A DNA stretch of 64,000 nt from Thereva unica (Eukaryota; Arthropoda; Insecta; Diptera; Therevidae). The notes under the pieces are model-generated. The model was not told where the DNA came from and made no database searches. It was given only the letters and a program-made list of their open reading frames with translations. This document shows, in pieces, positions 9,287-20,823 of the stretch. Location of the stretch: the NCBI GenBank assembly GCA_949987705.1, contig OX465281.1, positions 81,744,543 through 81,808,542 on the forward strand, written 5' to 3'. Position numbers and translations under genes: made by a program. Numbering within the stretch: the first letter of the stretch is position 1; the number at the start of each line of letters is the position of its first letter.

Positions 9287-10576
9287 TTATTGATCATTAC
9301 AAAGCAAATTTTTAATACTCCCAGAAAACGATGACAGGGATCCTCCAAAGAAGTCAACATCCGCGTAGCATTGGTTCACAAGCCTGGCTATTCGGTTTTT
9401 GGGTCCATGGTAGACGTAATTTCTACTAGAGCTTACTACTGACAGCAATCTCCTAGTTCTTAGCTCAACTCTTGAACAGATAAGTCCAAAATCAGCTAGA
9501 ATTTCTGGCGAATCGATCTTTCCGTTGATGACTTTGAAGAAGAAAGACAAGTCAGCCACCTGGCTACTGAGCTTATATTGTTGAGCAATGTCACTTATAG
9601 TGTTAACATGCTCAGAACCCTCAATATAGAGTAAGCATTTACAAAATTTACGTTGTATTTTTTCAATACGATTGATGTGTTGTTGAGTATACGGAGACCA
9701 AACCACAGATCCATTCTCCAGTATAGGTTTGACGATCGCTGAGAAAAGAAGTATCAGTGTTTTGGCATTCCTAAACTCTTTGCTTGCTCTATAAATAAAA
9801 CCTAGGTTTCGATACGCACGAAGTGTTATGGCATTGATATGTTTGGAGAAGGTTAATTTGTCATCAAATATTACTCCAAGGTCTTTAATGGTTCTAGCCG
9901 TTGGGACGATTTGGCCATCAAGTATGTATATTACTGGGAGCTGCCTCTGGGATCGCGTAAATGAGATCGCTGCACATTTTTTTATGTTTAAGGATAATTT
10001 ATTTACAACACACCAAGCCTCAATTTCGCAGATGTCGAGCTGGAGGGTATAAAGATCTAGCTCATTATTAATTTCTCTATATATCTTCATATCGTCGGCA
10101 TATAATTGATATTCTGAACTGATGTTATCACCTATGTCGTTTATAAAGATGTTGAAGAGTGTTGGACCCAAGTGAGAACCCTGAGGGACGCCAGAAATAG
10201 GATAAAATTCATTTGATAGGTGTCCATTAAATCGTACCTGAAGACGTCTGTTACAAAGGTAAGAGCGCAACCATGCCAAAGCTTTAGACCTTACACCATA
10301 TAGACTCAGTTTTTTCAACAGGATTTCATGGTCTACCGTATCAAAGGCTTTACTAAAATCCGTATATAATGTATGCACTTCCTTTCCTTTGCTTAATGAG
10401 TTCAGAACATAATTAACATAACGAAATAGATTCGTGGTCGTGGATCTACCGCCAAAAAAACCGTGCTGGCTAGTGACTATAATATTTTTGAAGGCAAATA
10501 TCAATTGTGGCAAGATTATTTTTTCCAGAAGTTTAGCTAACGCTGACTGAATACAAATTGGTCTATAGTTGATCAC
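9287..10576 (-). CDS. LINE reverse transcriptase (Jockey/CR1-like), 5'-truncated
   Basis: Uninterrupted minus-strand frame of 429 codons. In order it shows INYRPICIQSALAKLLEKII (RT motif 0/1), QHGFFGGRSTTTNL, motif A YTDFSKAFDTVDHEIL, ISGVPQGSHLGPTLFNIFIN and the catalytic box LYADDMKIY. A thumb region with KDLGVIFDDKLTFSKHI and the CR1/Jockey-type C-terminus follow. The N-terminal endonuclease is absent and the first Met is simply where the truncated frame opens. A complete ORF2 of this kind would be roughly 900 residues. The frame is intact, suggesting a moderately young copy. Clade assignment within the Jockey/CR1 group is not certain. Confidence 0.85.
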   Translation of the reverse strand: MINYRPICIQSALAKLLEKIILPQLIFAFKNIIVTSQHGFFGGRSTTTNLFRYVNYVLNSLSKGKEVHTLYTDFSKAFDTVDHEILLKKLSLYGVRSKALAWLRSYLCNRRLQVRFNGHLSNEFYPISGVPQGSHLGPTLFNIFINDIGDNISSEYQLYADDMKIYREINNELDLYTLQLDICEIEAWCVVNKLSLNIKKCAAISFTRSQRQLPVIYILDGQIVPTARTIKDLGVIFDDKLTFSKHINAITLRAYRNLGFIYRASKEFRNAKTLILLFSAIVKPILENGSVVWSPYTQQHINRIEKIQRKFCKCLLYIEGSEHVNTISDIAQQYKLSSQVADLSFFFKVINGKIDSPEILADFGLICSRVELRTRRLLSVVSSSRNYVYHGPKNRIARLVNQCYADVDFFGGSLSSFSGSIKNLLCNDQ

Positions 10577-11500
10577 GTTGGATTTATCAAAATCGTTGGA
10601 TTTGTAAAAAAAATAAAAGTGTAAAATGGCTGGCCTATTGTAACAATGTTTTTTTTTATAATATTTTATTCTTACTAATTTTATTGAGTTCGGTTTTATT
10701 GACTTGATTGAAGTTTCAGTAATTCCATCCCTTTTCCTTTTTCATTAATCATACTGTAAATTCAATTACAGTTAATTAATTTCTTAATAAGCGTGTTCTT
10801 ATGGACATGTGCTTAGCATTGTTTGATAATTTCCTGTTATTTTTTAAATGGTTTAACTTTTTAAATTATTTTTGTTAATTTATTTAATTTATATAGGTAC
10901 TTATTTATATATTTATTTTATTATTTCTTATTTATTTAATCCTAACTGATTTTAATTTCTAAATTTCTGTTGTAATTTTTTTCTTGTAGTTTTTTTAATT
11001 TCCTGAAATTTTTAAATAGCTCTAGGTTCATATTTGTAATTTGGCTAAGGCCACTTTGGTGGGCACGTTTTTCCTTTTTACTCTTTTCGGTTGGAAATCA
11101 AAACAAAATTTCTTTCTTTTTAATAACATTCTAGTTTTTTTCGTTCCTGTTTTAGCCTTTGTGACCTTCCCCTGTTGCTAGTTTTCTTTCTCTCGCCTTG
11201 TCCATAGAATCAGGAAGAAGAACATGACGAGAGCTTCTGGCCACCTTATTGGTGAAAATGCCACACCTACATACGTCAAGAACAGATGGCAGGCTCGGAA
11301 AAAGGATTGAAAAACGAATCAAGGTAACCGAACCAAGCATAAAAACACCCAATTGACAAGAAATAGCTCAGCCCCCACAAAGAAGAAAGGACAGGTGTCT
11401 GAAATTCTCCCATGTAACTCTCCACAAGCAAACACAAGTTTGTCAGTCCTTCCAGAGTACTATTTCGTCAACGGATCACCGCTGTGATTTCTGAGAACAT
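10577..11500. other. Intron 2 stretch, nothing recognised
   Basis: AT-rich sequence with TTTA-type low complexity around 10840-11000. A Lys-rich reading near 11215-11400 could belong to the LINE ORF1 remnant that follows, but it has no motif I can name. Confidence 0.4.
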
Positions 11501-11509
11501 TGAGGTACA

Positions 11510-11891
11510 TTGAACATGACACCGGCCCTTTTCGAGTCATTGTTAAAAAACTAACCCCCTAGACAAGGACGTGAAACATCTGAATCCACTCGTTTTAGGA
11601 AAATTCTTAATAACCTCCACTACTGGCATTGTATCTGTTACAAAATTGACACTAAGCAAATGCAGAATTGAGTTTGACACTGCAAGAAATGCAAAAAAAA
11701 ATCTTTGAAAACTGCCCACTGGATTCGGCATACAGGGCGGCATTCATACGTTTAGGGCTGATGGCCACCGCAGTTCTAGTTCATGGGGTCGATGAGGGTT
11801 CAAAAGAGGAAGAATTGCGGGAGGCCCTTAAAGAGTGCTATCCCTCATTAGACTTCAAAAGTTTATTTAGGTTAAATTGGAACAAGAGATA
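11510..11891 (+). pseudogene. Gag-like LINE ORF1 remnant
   Basis: Plus-strand fragment in two frames. The first reads DTGPFRVIVKKL, then HLNPLVLGKFLITS and KCRIEFDTARNA. The second continues from 11668 as FENCPLDSAYRAAFIRLGLM and EEELREALKECYP. This resembles the gag-like ORF1 of arthropod Jockey-group LINEs (GPF.V.V......NPL.LGK.L......I.......K..I.F.....A). The expected CCHC knuckles further on are not present. A stop in the first frame and the frame change show that it is not functional. Confidence 0.55.
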
Positions 11892-12297
11892 GGCCTGCAG
11901 CGCATCCCATTTTTTCGCTCGAAGTGATGGAAATGAAATAACCGGTTGAGACTAATTGCAATCGATAGAGGATGGAAAAATGCATCTACAGTTGATTTTG
12001 GCCGAAGTTTGGACATGGCCAACATATGAAAAAATCATGAAAATGCCTTTTTTTCGTAAGTGCGGTTTGAAAGAAATTTTCACTTTATCTCGCCATATCT
12101 CAGTTGATATTGCAGATATCAATTTCAAATTTTAACATAGTCTAGTTTGACTAATTCCCTAAATATAAAACTTTAACCGAACTGGTTACATCATATAAAA
12201 ACAAAATAGCGAATGTTTAAAAAATTTCCAACAGATTCGTGAGACTTATTTTTCTAATCAAAAAGTTGTGTTATAAATTTTTCAAATTCGCTTTTTT

Positions 12298-13733
12298 GGC
12301 TATTGTACATTGTAGTCAAATACTTAAGGCAGTTTTCTGTAAATTTTCAGATCAAAATGTCCTCCGGTTCAAAAGTTACGTTAATATTTGTTGACACTCG
12401 ACTTCGTCCGCAACAAACGTTCAGATTTAAAATATTTCCTGCTAGTTAATTTTTTTGTTAGAAAGTTACATATGTATATGTAAGTGTTTGATTTTCATCA
12501 TACATTTTTATCCGATTAAGGTTTGATTATATTTCCCTATTGGGTAATTCATTTAATTTAAATTCATTATATTTATTTCTATACAGATCTCAAAATGTCT
12601 ATTAATAGCAAAGAAGTGAAGTGTTTTTTTGTCATTGCTGCACAAGTAAGCAAAAAAGGAATCGATGCTCTTCTTGGGTTTACTAACCAAAATAATGATG
12701 GTATTTCAAGAAATTTATTTGCTGCCGTGATATCAACTCTTTGAATCAAATCAAATTTCATAATGGTTGTAGAAGTATATACAATAAAAAGGCGGGGACT
12801 CGGAAAAGTTTAGAATTTGATACTGATGGTAACTCACAGAAATGTATACGAAGCCCGGGATCTTTGACTGGGAGAATTTGTGTTATTATTATGTAATCAT
12901 GGTAAAAACTTATCAGCAGTAACATCAAGGCCATTCCAAATATTTTACAAAGCAACAAGGTGACTAAAAATGTCCGCGATTTACTTACAAAAACCCGAAG
13001 TTATTAGAGGTCAATGCCAAGTATCATAAGCCGTGTTACCGTGTTATTTTGTAACGAAGCGAAGAATGCTGAAATCTCAAACAAAAGTGAGACGAAAAAA
13101 CGTTATTTGTGGAAAATGGCTGCCACCGAGATATGGAAAAAGAATGAAAGCTCCTTGCAGAACGGAGAAATAGTTTTTTTACCTCTGACTTCCATGCTGA
13201 ATTTATAACAAATTTACAAAAGCAAGGCACTTCCAAGAATGAAGCGCAAGCAATACTCCCCCATGAAGTGAAATTAATTCTTTTGGAAACTGCTTCAGAT
13301 GGTGTTATATTTCACTCAAAAAAGGGTGTCCTGACATTATTTGTTCGACAAATTGGACCATCTACGAATTACTGAAAAGAGAAAAATACCGCCAAATGCA
13401 ATCACAGCATATGAGTGATACTAAAATTGATGCTACAAACGATTCAGTAATTTTATACCAAGCTGTCGAAAAAATCAGGGTAGATATCTATAAAATACCT
13501 AAAACTTGCGAATATCCGAACCCAATATAGCAGATCAATTAATTTTGTTCTATTTTAACGATAAAAAATTATAATGTAGTTTTGCTACTCGTGTACTTTG
13601 CAACGGCTACAATGTCGAGTGTCAACAAATGTTACTGTAACTTTTGAACCAGAGGACATTTTGATCTGAAAATTTACAAAAAACTGCCTTAAGTATTTGG
13701 CTTTTTTAGCGTACAACGAACTTTTAAGAGATG
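12298..13733. mobile_element. Element with about 110-bp inverted ends, unclassified
   Basis: The stretch 12298-12410 (AAATACTTAAGGCAGTTTTC, ATTTTCAGATCAAAATGTCC) reappears inverted at about 13610-13733. The interior at 12590-13540 holds short open stretches (for example from ATG 13014), broken by stops, that look like a decayed protein gene I cannot identify. No target duplication was resolved. Confidence 0.55.
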
Positions 13734-13742
13734 CGCGAATTA

Positions 13743-14273
13743 GAGCCCCCGCACACTACCGACTTTCCATCGGCCGATAGTTTGGTCGGGTTGGACTTGT
13801 AAGCGCGCACACTGGACCAACTAAACCGTCGGGCTGGTGGTGAGTGCGCAGACTAGACCGACTGTCGGCCGACTGTTCTCGAAGGATTTGCTAGTTGGTA
13901 AAAGGCTTTTGAAGAGAGCGGTCGCAAAATGAGAGGTAATGCAATATTGTCCACTTCCTCTATTAAATTAATTACAGACGTTTTGACAAGTAGCGATGCC
14001 ATCATGAAAATAACAACAACCATCCGACGCAAAAATATGAAGCGGACTGAACTTTAGCCGACTAAATAATCGGCTAATGTGCGCGCGTGGAAGAGCTCGA
14101 TACTGATTAAAGAGTTGGCCGATAGTTTGCCGACATTATAGTTTGAAGGCAATCGGGTAGCCCATCAAACTTATTTATCTTATTGTAATATGCGCACTTG
14201 CATACATGTTAATACTGATTAAGAGCCCGACTAAACTATCGGCCGATGGAAAGTCTGTAGTGTGCGGGGGCTC
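13743..14273. mobile_element. Harbinger-like non-autonomous element, copy 1
   Basis: Begins GAGCCCCCGCACACTACCGA after TTA (13740-13742) and ends TAGTGTGCGGGGGCTC. The terminal repeats continue inward with TTTCCATCGGCCGATAGTTT. Its two ends differ further in: the left is A-type (TTGTAAGCGCGCAC) and the right is B-type (GTATGCAAGTGCGCAT in reverse). Confidence 0.8.
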
Positions 14274-14736
14274 TAAGTCGGCTAATTCGGCCGATAGTTC
14301 AGTTCGCTTCATATTTTGCGTTGTATGGTTGTGGTTATTTTCATGATGGCATCGCTACTTGTCGAAACGTCGGTAACTAATTTAATAGAGAAAGTTGAAA
14401 AAGGACCCGCGTTGTTTAAAAAAAACTTAAAGGAGTATTCTGATGTGAATCGGACAAAAATTATGGGAGGAAGTCTGTGAAGCAGTTGTGCCTGATTGGA
14501 ATCAGCTTAGTGCCGAGGATAAAACAAAACACGGTACGTATCAAGACATGTTTATTTTTATTTAGTTAGCTACTAGCTAGCTAACTAGCAAATCCTTCGA
14601 GAACAGTCGGCCGACAGTCGGTCTAGTCTGCGCACTCACCACCAGCCCGACGGTTTAGTTGGTCCAGTGTGCGCGCTTACAAGTCCAACCCGACCAAACT
14701 ATCGGCCGATGGAAAGTCGGTAGTGTGCGGGGGCTC
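14274..14736. mobile_element. Harbinger-like element, copy 2, left-truncated, with MADF exon
   Basis: Fused directly to copy 1. It ends in the A-type terminus TAGTGTGCGGGGGCTC, followed by TTA at 14737-14739. It carries the MADF-like coding fragment at 14343-14533. Copies 1 and 2 together are flanked by TTA on both sides, so they may have moved as one composite unit. Confidence 0.7.
14343..14533 (+). pseudogene. MADF-domain protein fragment (Harbinger ORF)
   Basis: Reads MMASLLVETSVTNLIEKVEK then GPALFKKNLKEYSDVNRTK. After a 1-base frame slip at about 14459 it continues WEEVCEAVVPDWNQLSAED. This matches the MADF pattern (LI..V...P.L.....K.Y.D.N.....W.E). It ends at a good donor, CACG|gtacgt, at 14533/14534, so this was a first exon. 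MADF/Myb-like proteins are the DNA-binding partner encoded by PIF/Harbinger transposons. The slip and the missing downstream exons make it non-functional. Confidence 0.65.
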
Positions 14737-14739
14737 TTA

Positions 14740-15431
14740 GAGCCCCCGCACACTACAGACTTTCCATCGGCCGATAGTTTAGTCGGGCTCTTAATCAGTA
14801 TTAACATGTATGCAAGTGCGCATATTACAACGATTCAGAATCGGCCGATAAATAAGTTTGATGGGCTACCCGATTGCCTTCAAACTATAATGTCGGCAAA
14901 CTATCGGCCAACTCCTTAATCAGTATGGAGCTCTTCCACGCGCGCACATTAGCCGATTGTTTAGTCGGCTAATTCGGCCGATAGTTCATATTTTTGCTTC
15001 GGATGGTTGTGGTTATTTTCATGATGGCAAGTTCATTGAAGCTGGTTATGCTCATTCGATAAAAGGCGAAAATTTTTTCGGGGTAATCTAGCAATTTGGA
15101 ATGCATCGTATAAAATTTTCCATACAATAATCTGTCACTGTAGATAGGATGCACCTAATACTCTCGATTTCTCTTCCTGGTCCTTCTCCTCCGTTGTATG
15201 AAAGCACTAATAACTTTTCTGGACAATATTGCATTAACTCTCATTTTGCGACCGCTTTCTTCAAAAGCATTTTACCAGCTAGCAAATCCTTTGAGAACAG
15301 TCGGCCGGCCAGTCGGTCTAGTCTGCGCACTCACCACCAACCCGACGGTTTAGTTGGTCCAGTGTGCGCGCTTACAAGTCCAACCCGACCAAACTATCGG
15401 CCGATGGAAAGTCTGTAGTGTGCGGGGGCTC
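14740..15431. mobile_element. Harbinger-like non-autonomous element, copy 3, TTA target duplication
   Basis: Starts GAGCCCCCGCACACTACAGA (B-type end) and finishes TAGTGTGCGGGGGCTC (A-type end), with TTA on both sides (14737-14739 and 15432-15434). It is 692 bp long and in the opposite orientation to copy 1. The interior keeps fragments of the MADF exon region (ATGATGGCAAG at about 15022) without an open frame. Confidence 0.85.
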
Positions 15432-15545
15432 TTAAAGATATTACGCTCGCAGGGCTGGTTAGAAATGGGCCAAAACTTCAAAAAACCTCAAGTATTGTCA
15501 GGGAAGAAGAAATAATAATTATCTCATGTATCTTACCAATACTTA

Positions 15546-15900
15546 ATTATACCGGGTGTTTTTTTAAAACTTTCCACGGAATTCTTGAACAAAGGAGGGG
15601 TGACAGAGGGAAACCTCTGATACAAAAGATGTGTGATATGGAGGGGGACATCGATTGGGTATAGTGCGCACCCCTCTCTTCCACCCCCTGACCCGGGGGT
15701 GGGGGTAGCATTTTTTCTCAAATGGCAACCCCTATTTTTATGCAAGATTCAGATTCCTGGGATGAAAATAAACATCTTTTGGATATTAAACAACTTTTAT
15801 TTATTAATTTTCTAAGATAGAAGGTGCTCAAAATGTTCGCCATTGACGCTCAAACAATGGAATAACCGATCTTCGAATTCTTGCCGCACTGCCGCGAATG
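15546..15900 (-). pseudogene. Mariner/IS630-like transposase C-terminal remnant
   Basis: The minus strand reads AAVRQEFEDRLFHCLSVNGE then HFEHLLS and a stop at about 15812-15895. This is the C-terminal pattern of insect IS630/Tc1/mariner-like transposases (V...F..RL..C....G.HFEHLL). The downstream part continues to a terminus-like GGGTGTTTTTTTAAAACTTT at about 15552. The upstream transposase is lost. Confidence 0.5.
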
Positions 15901-16639
15901 TTTCTGACTGAAAGAGACGGCTTATTGACGATTTCAATCAAAGTTTCCGGAGTAAAAACAAATGATAGAAAAAAATGCTGAAAATGATAGAAAAAAATGC
16001 TGTGTTGAATTGGGCCTGAAATCCATATTCTGGTAAATAACAATCTTATGCGATCATTTACCAAGACTTATCCTTGGACAATTTCTTATCTTAGAACTCT
16101 TAACAGGGGTTCTCAATTCAATTCACATAGCCCTTCGGAGTAATTTTTTTTCTCTGATTTAGAGGTGACCACTAATCATTTAGCCTTTTATTTTGTTAAA
16201 AATGTTTGTATATCCCAGTATATATTTTTGTATATCAGGATTTTGTCCAAACAGCTTGCGAATTTTGTAAAAAGAGGAACAGTGTTATTAATCCCGTGCC
16301 TCTTCTTCTACAATATCTGTGTAGTGTATAATAAATTGCAATTAATGTCAGCGGCCAGACCTTTCGCCGGGACGTACAACTTGCTGAGTATATTTTTGCT
16401 GCCCTTTAAATAGGTATAAATTAAAAAACCGCCCATTTTTTCCTAAAATAACCGGGTTTTGAATAACATAATTTTCTTTTAAAACCCGTCAAACCCTAGA
16501 TCGCCCGTACCTAAAATTTTATAAACTACTCCCCTTGAGCTTTCAAGTAAAAATCTAACAATATTACAGTTTCGAATAGAATTTAGTCAGGTTTGTAACA
16601 GAGAATACGTTTTTGACAGTTTCGAGAGAAATTCTCACA

Positions 16640-18890
16640 ATATTGTAATAGAGAATAATGGCCCCTAGGAATGTACCTACGGTGGCTCAAGGGGTCGATG
16701 GTAGAGCAAACGCCGTCGCCACCGATAAGTTTGGGGCCCTTTTTGTACTTGATCTAATCACGCCGAGGTAGTTTTCGGAGTGCCGCTCCAAATGAGAGTG
16801 TTGTATTCGAGAAGCGGACGAATGTACCACGGGCCGATGGCTGGAGGAGGAACTTGCATCTGCACCAGCACTGTGATGTTTTTTTGACCGATTTGGAATA
16901 TGTAGTCATTCCATCGCAAGTCTTTGGATAAAGTCACGCCTAAGATGTTAAAGGATGAGTCGGCCATTAGTTCAACACGATCCACTAACACAGAGGGAGA
17001 AAGGTTGCAGTTTTTATTACCCAACCTAAATTGAGTTCAATGTCTTTATTTATAGAGTTGGACATTCATTCGCGATTATCAAGACAGAATCTGGTGCGTG
17101 CTTGTCCTGCTATATCGAAGCCATTAGAGTAACGCAGGTACCGTCGTCAGTGAAACTAAGAAGTGGGTTCGAGGGGATTGAAAGTAGGTCATTTATAAAT
17201 ATAAGGAATAAAGCAGGTGATAAAATTAATCCCTGGGGACCCTGGCAGTTTTCCGGTGGGGTTCAGGTGTAACGCCATCCAATACTACTTTGATTGAACG
17301 GCCAACAAGGAAACTCTAAATCCAATTCTATAGAAGTGAGTCAACACCAATTGCTTTTAGTTTGGCTAGCAGGGCTGAGTGCCATACTCTATCAAAAGCC
17401 TTGGAAATAGACTGCACTAACTAAATCGATGCAAACTTCGGTTATGGTGTTCTGTAAGGCAAACTAAACTATACACCGATGTATCTTTTTTGTCGCAAGC
17501 TGCACTGTTTGTCGTTTTATGTCGGTTAGAGAGCTTGTTGTTGATTATCGTCTCTATGGTTTTGGAGAGAATAGAAGTAATTGCTATTGGGCGATAGTTG
17601 GAGGGAATTCTGGAGACGCCTTTTTTAGATATGGCCGGAATATGTACAAGCTGCCAAGAGTCTGGATAAATTTGGGGGAAGTATGATAGGGCGAAAAGTT
17701 TGCGCAGAGGTTTAGCCGAAGATGAGGCGTATTTTTTTGAGACGATAGGGGGTATATTATTGGGTCCAGTGGATTTGTTGGCATCGAGTTCCTTGAGGCA
17801 CTTATAAACTTCGCGAGTCCTGAAGAACATGCTGCTCATTGAATAGGCGTTGTGCTCGAGAACCGGGGTAGCTATCAGTGACGGGTAAAGAAGAATTTGA
17901 GGCGAACAGAGATGCTAGTAAATCGGCCTTGGATTTGCTGTCTGTTATCACCTTCTCATTTTAGATGAAGGAATTGGTTGTGGATATACTGAAATTCTTC
18001 TTGATGTAACTTACCAAGGCCTTACCAAAAGTTTTTGCTACCACCGCTTGCACTAATGAGCTTGCTTCTCAACTTATCAAAGGAGGTTTTGACTTTCCTG
18101 ATGGTCGACTTGCAGGAATTTCTTAGTTTTATATACTCTAGACCATAGTTTATCAACCTTATTTTGCCCACCGCCCCCCTTGAGAATATTTTTTCTTCTA
18201 GAGCCCCCCAAAATTTGTTTTCTTACCATATTCTTCTTTAGACTATATATTTTTAACCTGCCACACGTCCTTACTGTGTCATCTCAACGCCCCCTAATTT
18301 TATCTGGGTCTTCTAAAGCCCCCTGAAAGTCTCAAACGCCCACAAGGGGGCGTTACCCTCCACGTTGAGAAACTATGCTCTAGCTAGACCAATTGGCCTT
18401 CCTATAATGCCAAATAGTTCTCTTAGCTTGTTCGGGTGAGGTGGGGTTTGTATGGAAAGTTAGCACTGATTGGCCAGTAGTCGAATATCCAAGAGGTGAA
18501 TCCACTTCTACGTAGGGTATGGTCGGATGAGAAGTAAAAAAAAGGTCAAGGAGATGGGCTCTTTGTCTAGCGACTTCGAAAACTGTCGTGGGATGATCCA
18601 CATTTTGATGTAAATTATTGATACCTGCAAAGAGCTCGATGTCTTTGCCAGAAACACTGGTGGCATTTGACTAAGTCAGCCAGTTTACATTGTGTCACCT
18701 GCAACAATGTGTTCATACTTTAGGATTGGATGACAAAAATCCCGGAGTTCGGAGATAGCATCAAATGATGATGAGGCTTCGTTAGTTATGTTAGGACTTC
18801 TGTATAGGAAGCAGAAGAATATGACGTGGTTTCTGAAGATGATTTTAATCCAAAGGTAGTTAAAATCAGAAAGCGTGCGTCATTCCTAAA
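16640..18890 (-). pseudogene. Decayed LINE (same family as 37692-39629), RT plus endonuclease end
   Basis: Minus-strand remnant running from the RT C-terminus at 16640 to the endonuclease end at 18380-18890. Readable pieces include LGVTLSKDLRWNDYIFQIG, FFRTREVYKCLKELDANKST, NYRPIAITSILSKTIETIIN and LDLFFTSHPTIPYVEV. All of these match the better-preserved copy at 37837-39681 where they overlap. Many stops and frameshifts occur. The endonuclease part is useful because the better copy lacks it. Confidence 0.8.
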
Positions 18891-19044
18891 GGCCCCCATA
18901 TACAGTCAAATTGGATGTACATCCAGATTTTCATCCAACCCATGCGGGTAATGAGTTTTGATCGTCCGACCGGCTCACAATCGATAGTTTTGGTTGTACA
19001 TCCGCCCTTTTATGTACATTCAATTTGACCGTATATGGGGGCCT
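18890..19044. mobile_element. 155-bp MITE with TAA target duplication
   Basis: Ends AGGCCCCCATATACAGTCAA and GACCGTATATGGGGGCCT are inverted repeats, flanked by TAA at 18887-18889 and 19045-19047. It lies inside the LINE remnant. The terminus AGGCCCCCAT is shared with the element at 35002-35459. Confidence 0.85.
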
Positions 19045-19236
19045 TAACATAAATAGCAATACCCCTATGAGGTGAGAGATTGTGCACTAAAGTTTACCCT
19101 GACAAGGTAGAAGTATAAGGGCAAGTTTCACTAAGTGCAAAAATTGGAGGTTATAATTAGATAAGTGGCACTCCACAAAAGAAAAATTCACATGAAGTCC
19201 ACCCACCTTACAAAAGTCAACACAAAACCGAGATTT

Positions 19237-19683
19237 TTTTTATGTGACAGACTAGAGGCTTAGCGAAAGTCCCTTTGTACTGTCGACAACCTATTTTTTC
19301 GTATAGAGTGAATGTCGAACAGCAGCTCTAGCTGGAAGATAGAGAGAAGAGAAGGAAGTAACTGTCGCAATCTAGCCGCGATATTTTTATTCCCCCTAGT
19401 CACAACCATTTCGCGACTCTGACATCGGGGCGTCGAGAACAACTCGCTGGAGTGTTATGTCTCCTGAAACGAGTTGAATCTCATCAACTAACCGGTGGCA
19501 TGCGCTTGGTGGAGCGGGGAAGGACTAGGGAAGGCTATGACAGGAGGAATCAGAAATGTAAAGAAGGGAGAAGAAAGAAGGAAAGTTAGGTGGGAAAGGC
19601 GAAGTACCGTGACGCCGCCGGGACTCGAACCCGAGACCTCTGGGGATAGCAGTCAAGCGCCTTACCTCTAGACTACCGAGGCC
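19237..19683 (-). repeat. tRNA-derived SINE, copy 3, near full length
   Basis: Minus strand. The tail CACATAAAAAA is at 19237-19250 (reverse). The head at about 19610-19683 carries box B GGTTCGAGTCC (one change from the copy at 8584) and box A TAGTCTAGAGG. Confidence 0.88.
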
Positions 19684-19949
19684 GCGGACTTGTAACGGGG
19701 TCTCAGTTGCGCAGCTTCCAACGCCACATTTTTCCAGGGGATTTTACTCGGCGAAGCAGTCATCGATAATTTCAATAAAATTCAATAAAATTTGTCCGCG
19801 TCAGAGTATTTGACTCTTGAGACGGGGAAAGTTTCATCGGCCGACAGATATTGGCCGCGACACCCGCTCCTCCGAGCCTCCTAAAACGAGCGAATACCAG
19901 GTGAATAAATAGAGGTGCAGATCTACGCGGAACTGTGGTACCCTATCTA

Positions 19950-20125
19950 GATGGCGATTTCTTGGATGTTAAAGAAGTTCGGAAATACTAATTGCGAAAG
20001 ACTTGCATAGTCGAATTGTTCTATTTAGGAAGGCGTGGGTATTAAGTAGTATATACGAAAAGACTGTATGCAGAGGAAATGAGGCGGGCAGTCTAATCTG
20101 ACGTTGCTAGTATAAGATTAGTGTG
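19950..20125 (-). pseudogene. LINE C-terminal fragment (family of 37692-39629)
   Basis: Similar to 37905-38090, for example GTTCGGAAATACTAATTGCG against GCTCGGAAATACTGACTGCG. It is a short decayed piece of the RT C-terminus. Confidence 0.6.
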
Positions 20126-20493
20126 GAGGCAAGAAAAAAAGTTTATTTCCATGGAACAATCGTTTGTGGAGCAAATAGCGACTGTGTTGATTCTGCGATC
20201 TTCTGCACTTTCGCCCAAATCGATAGTCAACGTTCATACTCAAATTTTCTACAATCGCAATTCCCTAGTTATGGAGTTAGATTGTGTTACAAGTTTGTAT
20301 TTTGCCATGAAGATTCAAATTAACCTGTGTATCTGTCGGGGTTATTTATAGTTTTGCTTATCAAGAAGAGAGAAATTTATTTCGCCAGTGAAAAGTAATT
20401 TTAAATTTTCTCACTTGTTTCCTTCACTCTTCTGTTGTAAATTTTGCACAGTTCTATTAATTTTTTGTACTAAACACACTTTTTCCTTAATAG
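20126..20493. other. End of intron 2, nothing recognised
   Basis: Contains short open stretches on the plus strand (20121-20351) without recognisable similarity, then a pyrimidine-rich run leading into the exon 3 acceptor. Confidence 0.4.
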
Positions 20494-20736
20494 GACGATT
20501 TCAGCTTTAATTTGGCTAAATGCTTAGACTACGTTAAGGCCGGAGTAGAAGCTATTATAGAAGATGAAGTAACATCTCGTTTCGAAGCAGAGGAGCTTAA
20601 AAATTGGAATTTATTAACAAGAACAAATAGATACTACGAATTCATTTCATGGAGAGTAACTATAATGTGGATGTGTGGCTTTGTGATACGCTACCTCATT
20701 CTTATGCCTTTAAGAGTTTTTATATGTTTTGTCGCC
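20494..20736 (+). CDS. Gpat4: GPAT3/4-family acyltransferase, coding exon 3
   Basis: Coding exon of 81 codons (residues about 140-220), acceptor aatag|GAC and donor GCC|gtaagt, both phase 0. It carries the most diagnostic family block upstream of the catalytic site: DFSFNLAKCLDYVKAGVEAI, EDEVTSRF and NWNLLTRTN, matching the GLEAIVEDEVTQRF and WNLLTRTN blocks of vertebrate GPAT3/4. A membrane segment with VTIMWMCGFVIRYLILMPLR follows. Intron 2 (8159-20493) is 12.3 kb and full of transposons, whereas the following intron before exon 4A is only 87 bp. The frame is intact and the identification is secure at family level. Insects usually carry one gene of this type (CG3209/Gpat4 in Drosophila), hence the symbol. 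Confidence 0.92.
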
Positions 20737-20823
20737 GTAAGTATATTTACAGTTAAAATGAAAATTATCCATAATTTCACTCTTTAATTATAAAGTTTTT
20801 TTTTTAATTTTATTTGAAATTAG

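Larger units (their letters stand above)
8282..10576 (-). mobile_element. Jockey/CR1-like LINE, 5' truncated, interrupted by a hAT element
   Basis: Minus-strand LINE. The 3' end lies near 8282-8300 and has a short TTTA-type repeat tail. The 3' UTR is split by the non-autonomous hAT at 8358-9193, and the RT frame occupies 9287-10576. The 5' part with endonuclease and ORF1 is missing. Confidence 0.75.

Noticed and set aside
20121..20351. Small plus-strand ORFs just before exon 3 as a possible extra gene or exon
   Set aside because: Two overlapping frames, no recognisable motif, no good splice borders fitting the GPAT phase, and no continuation.
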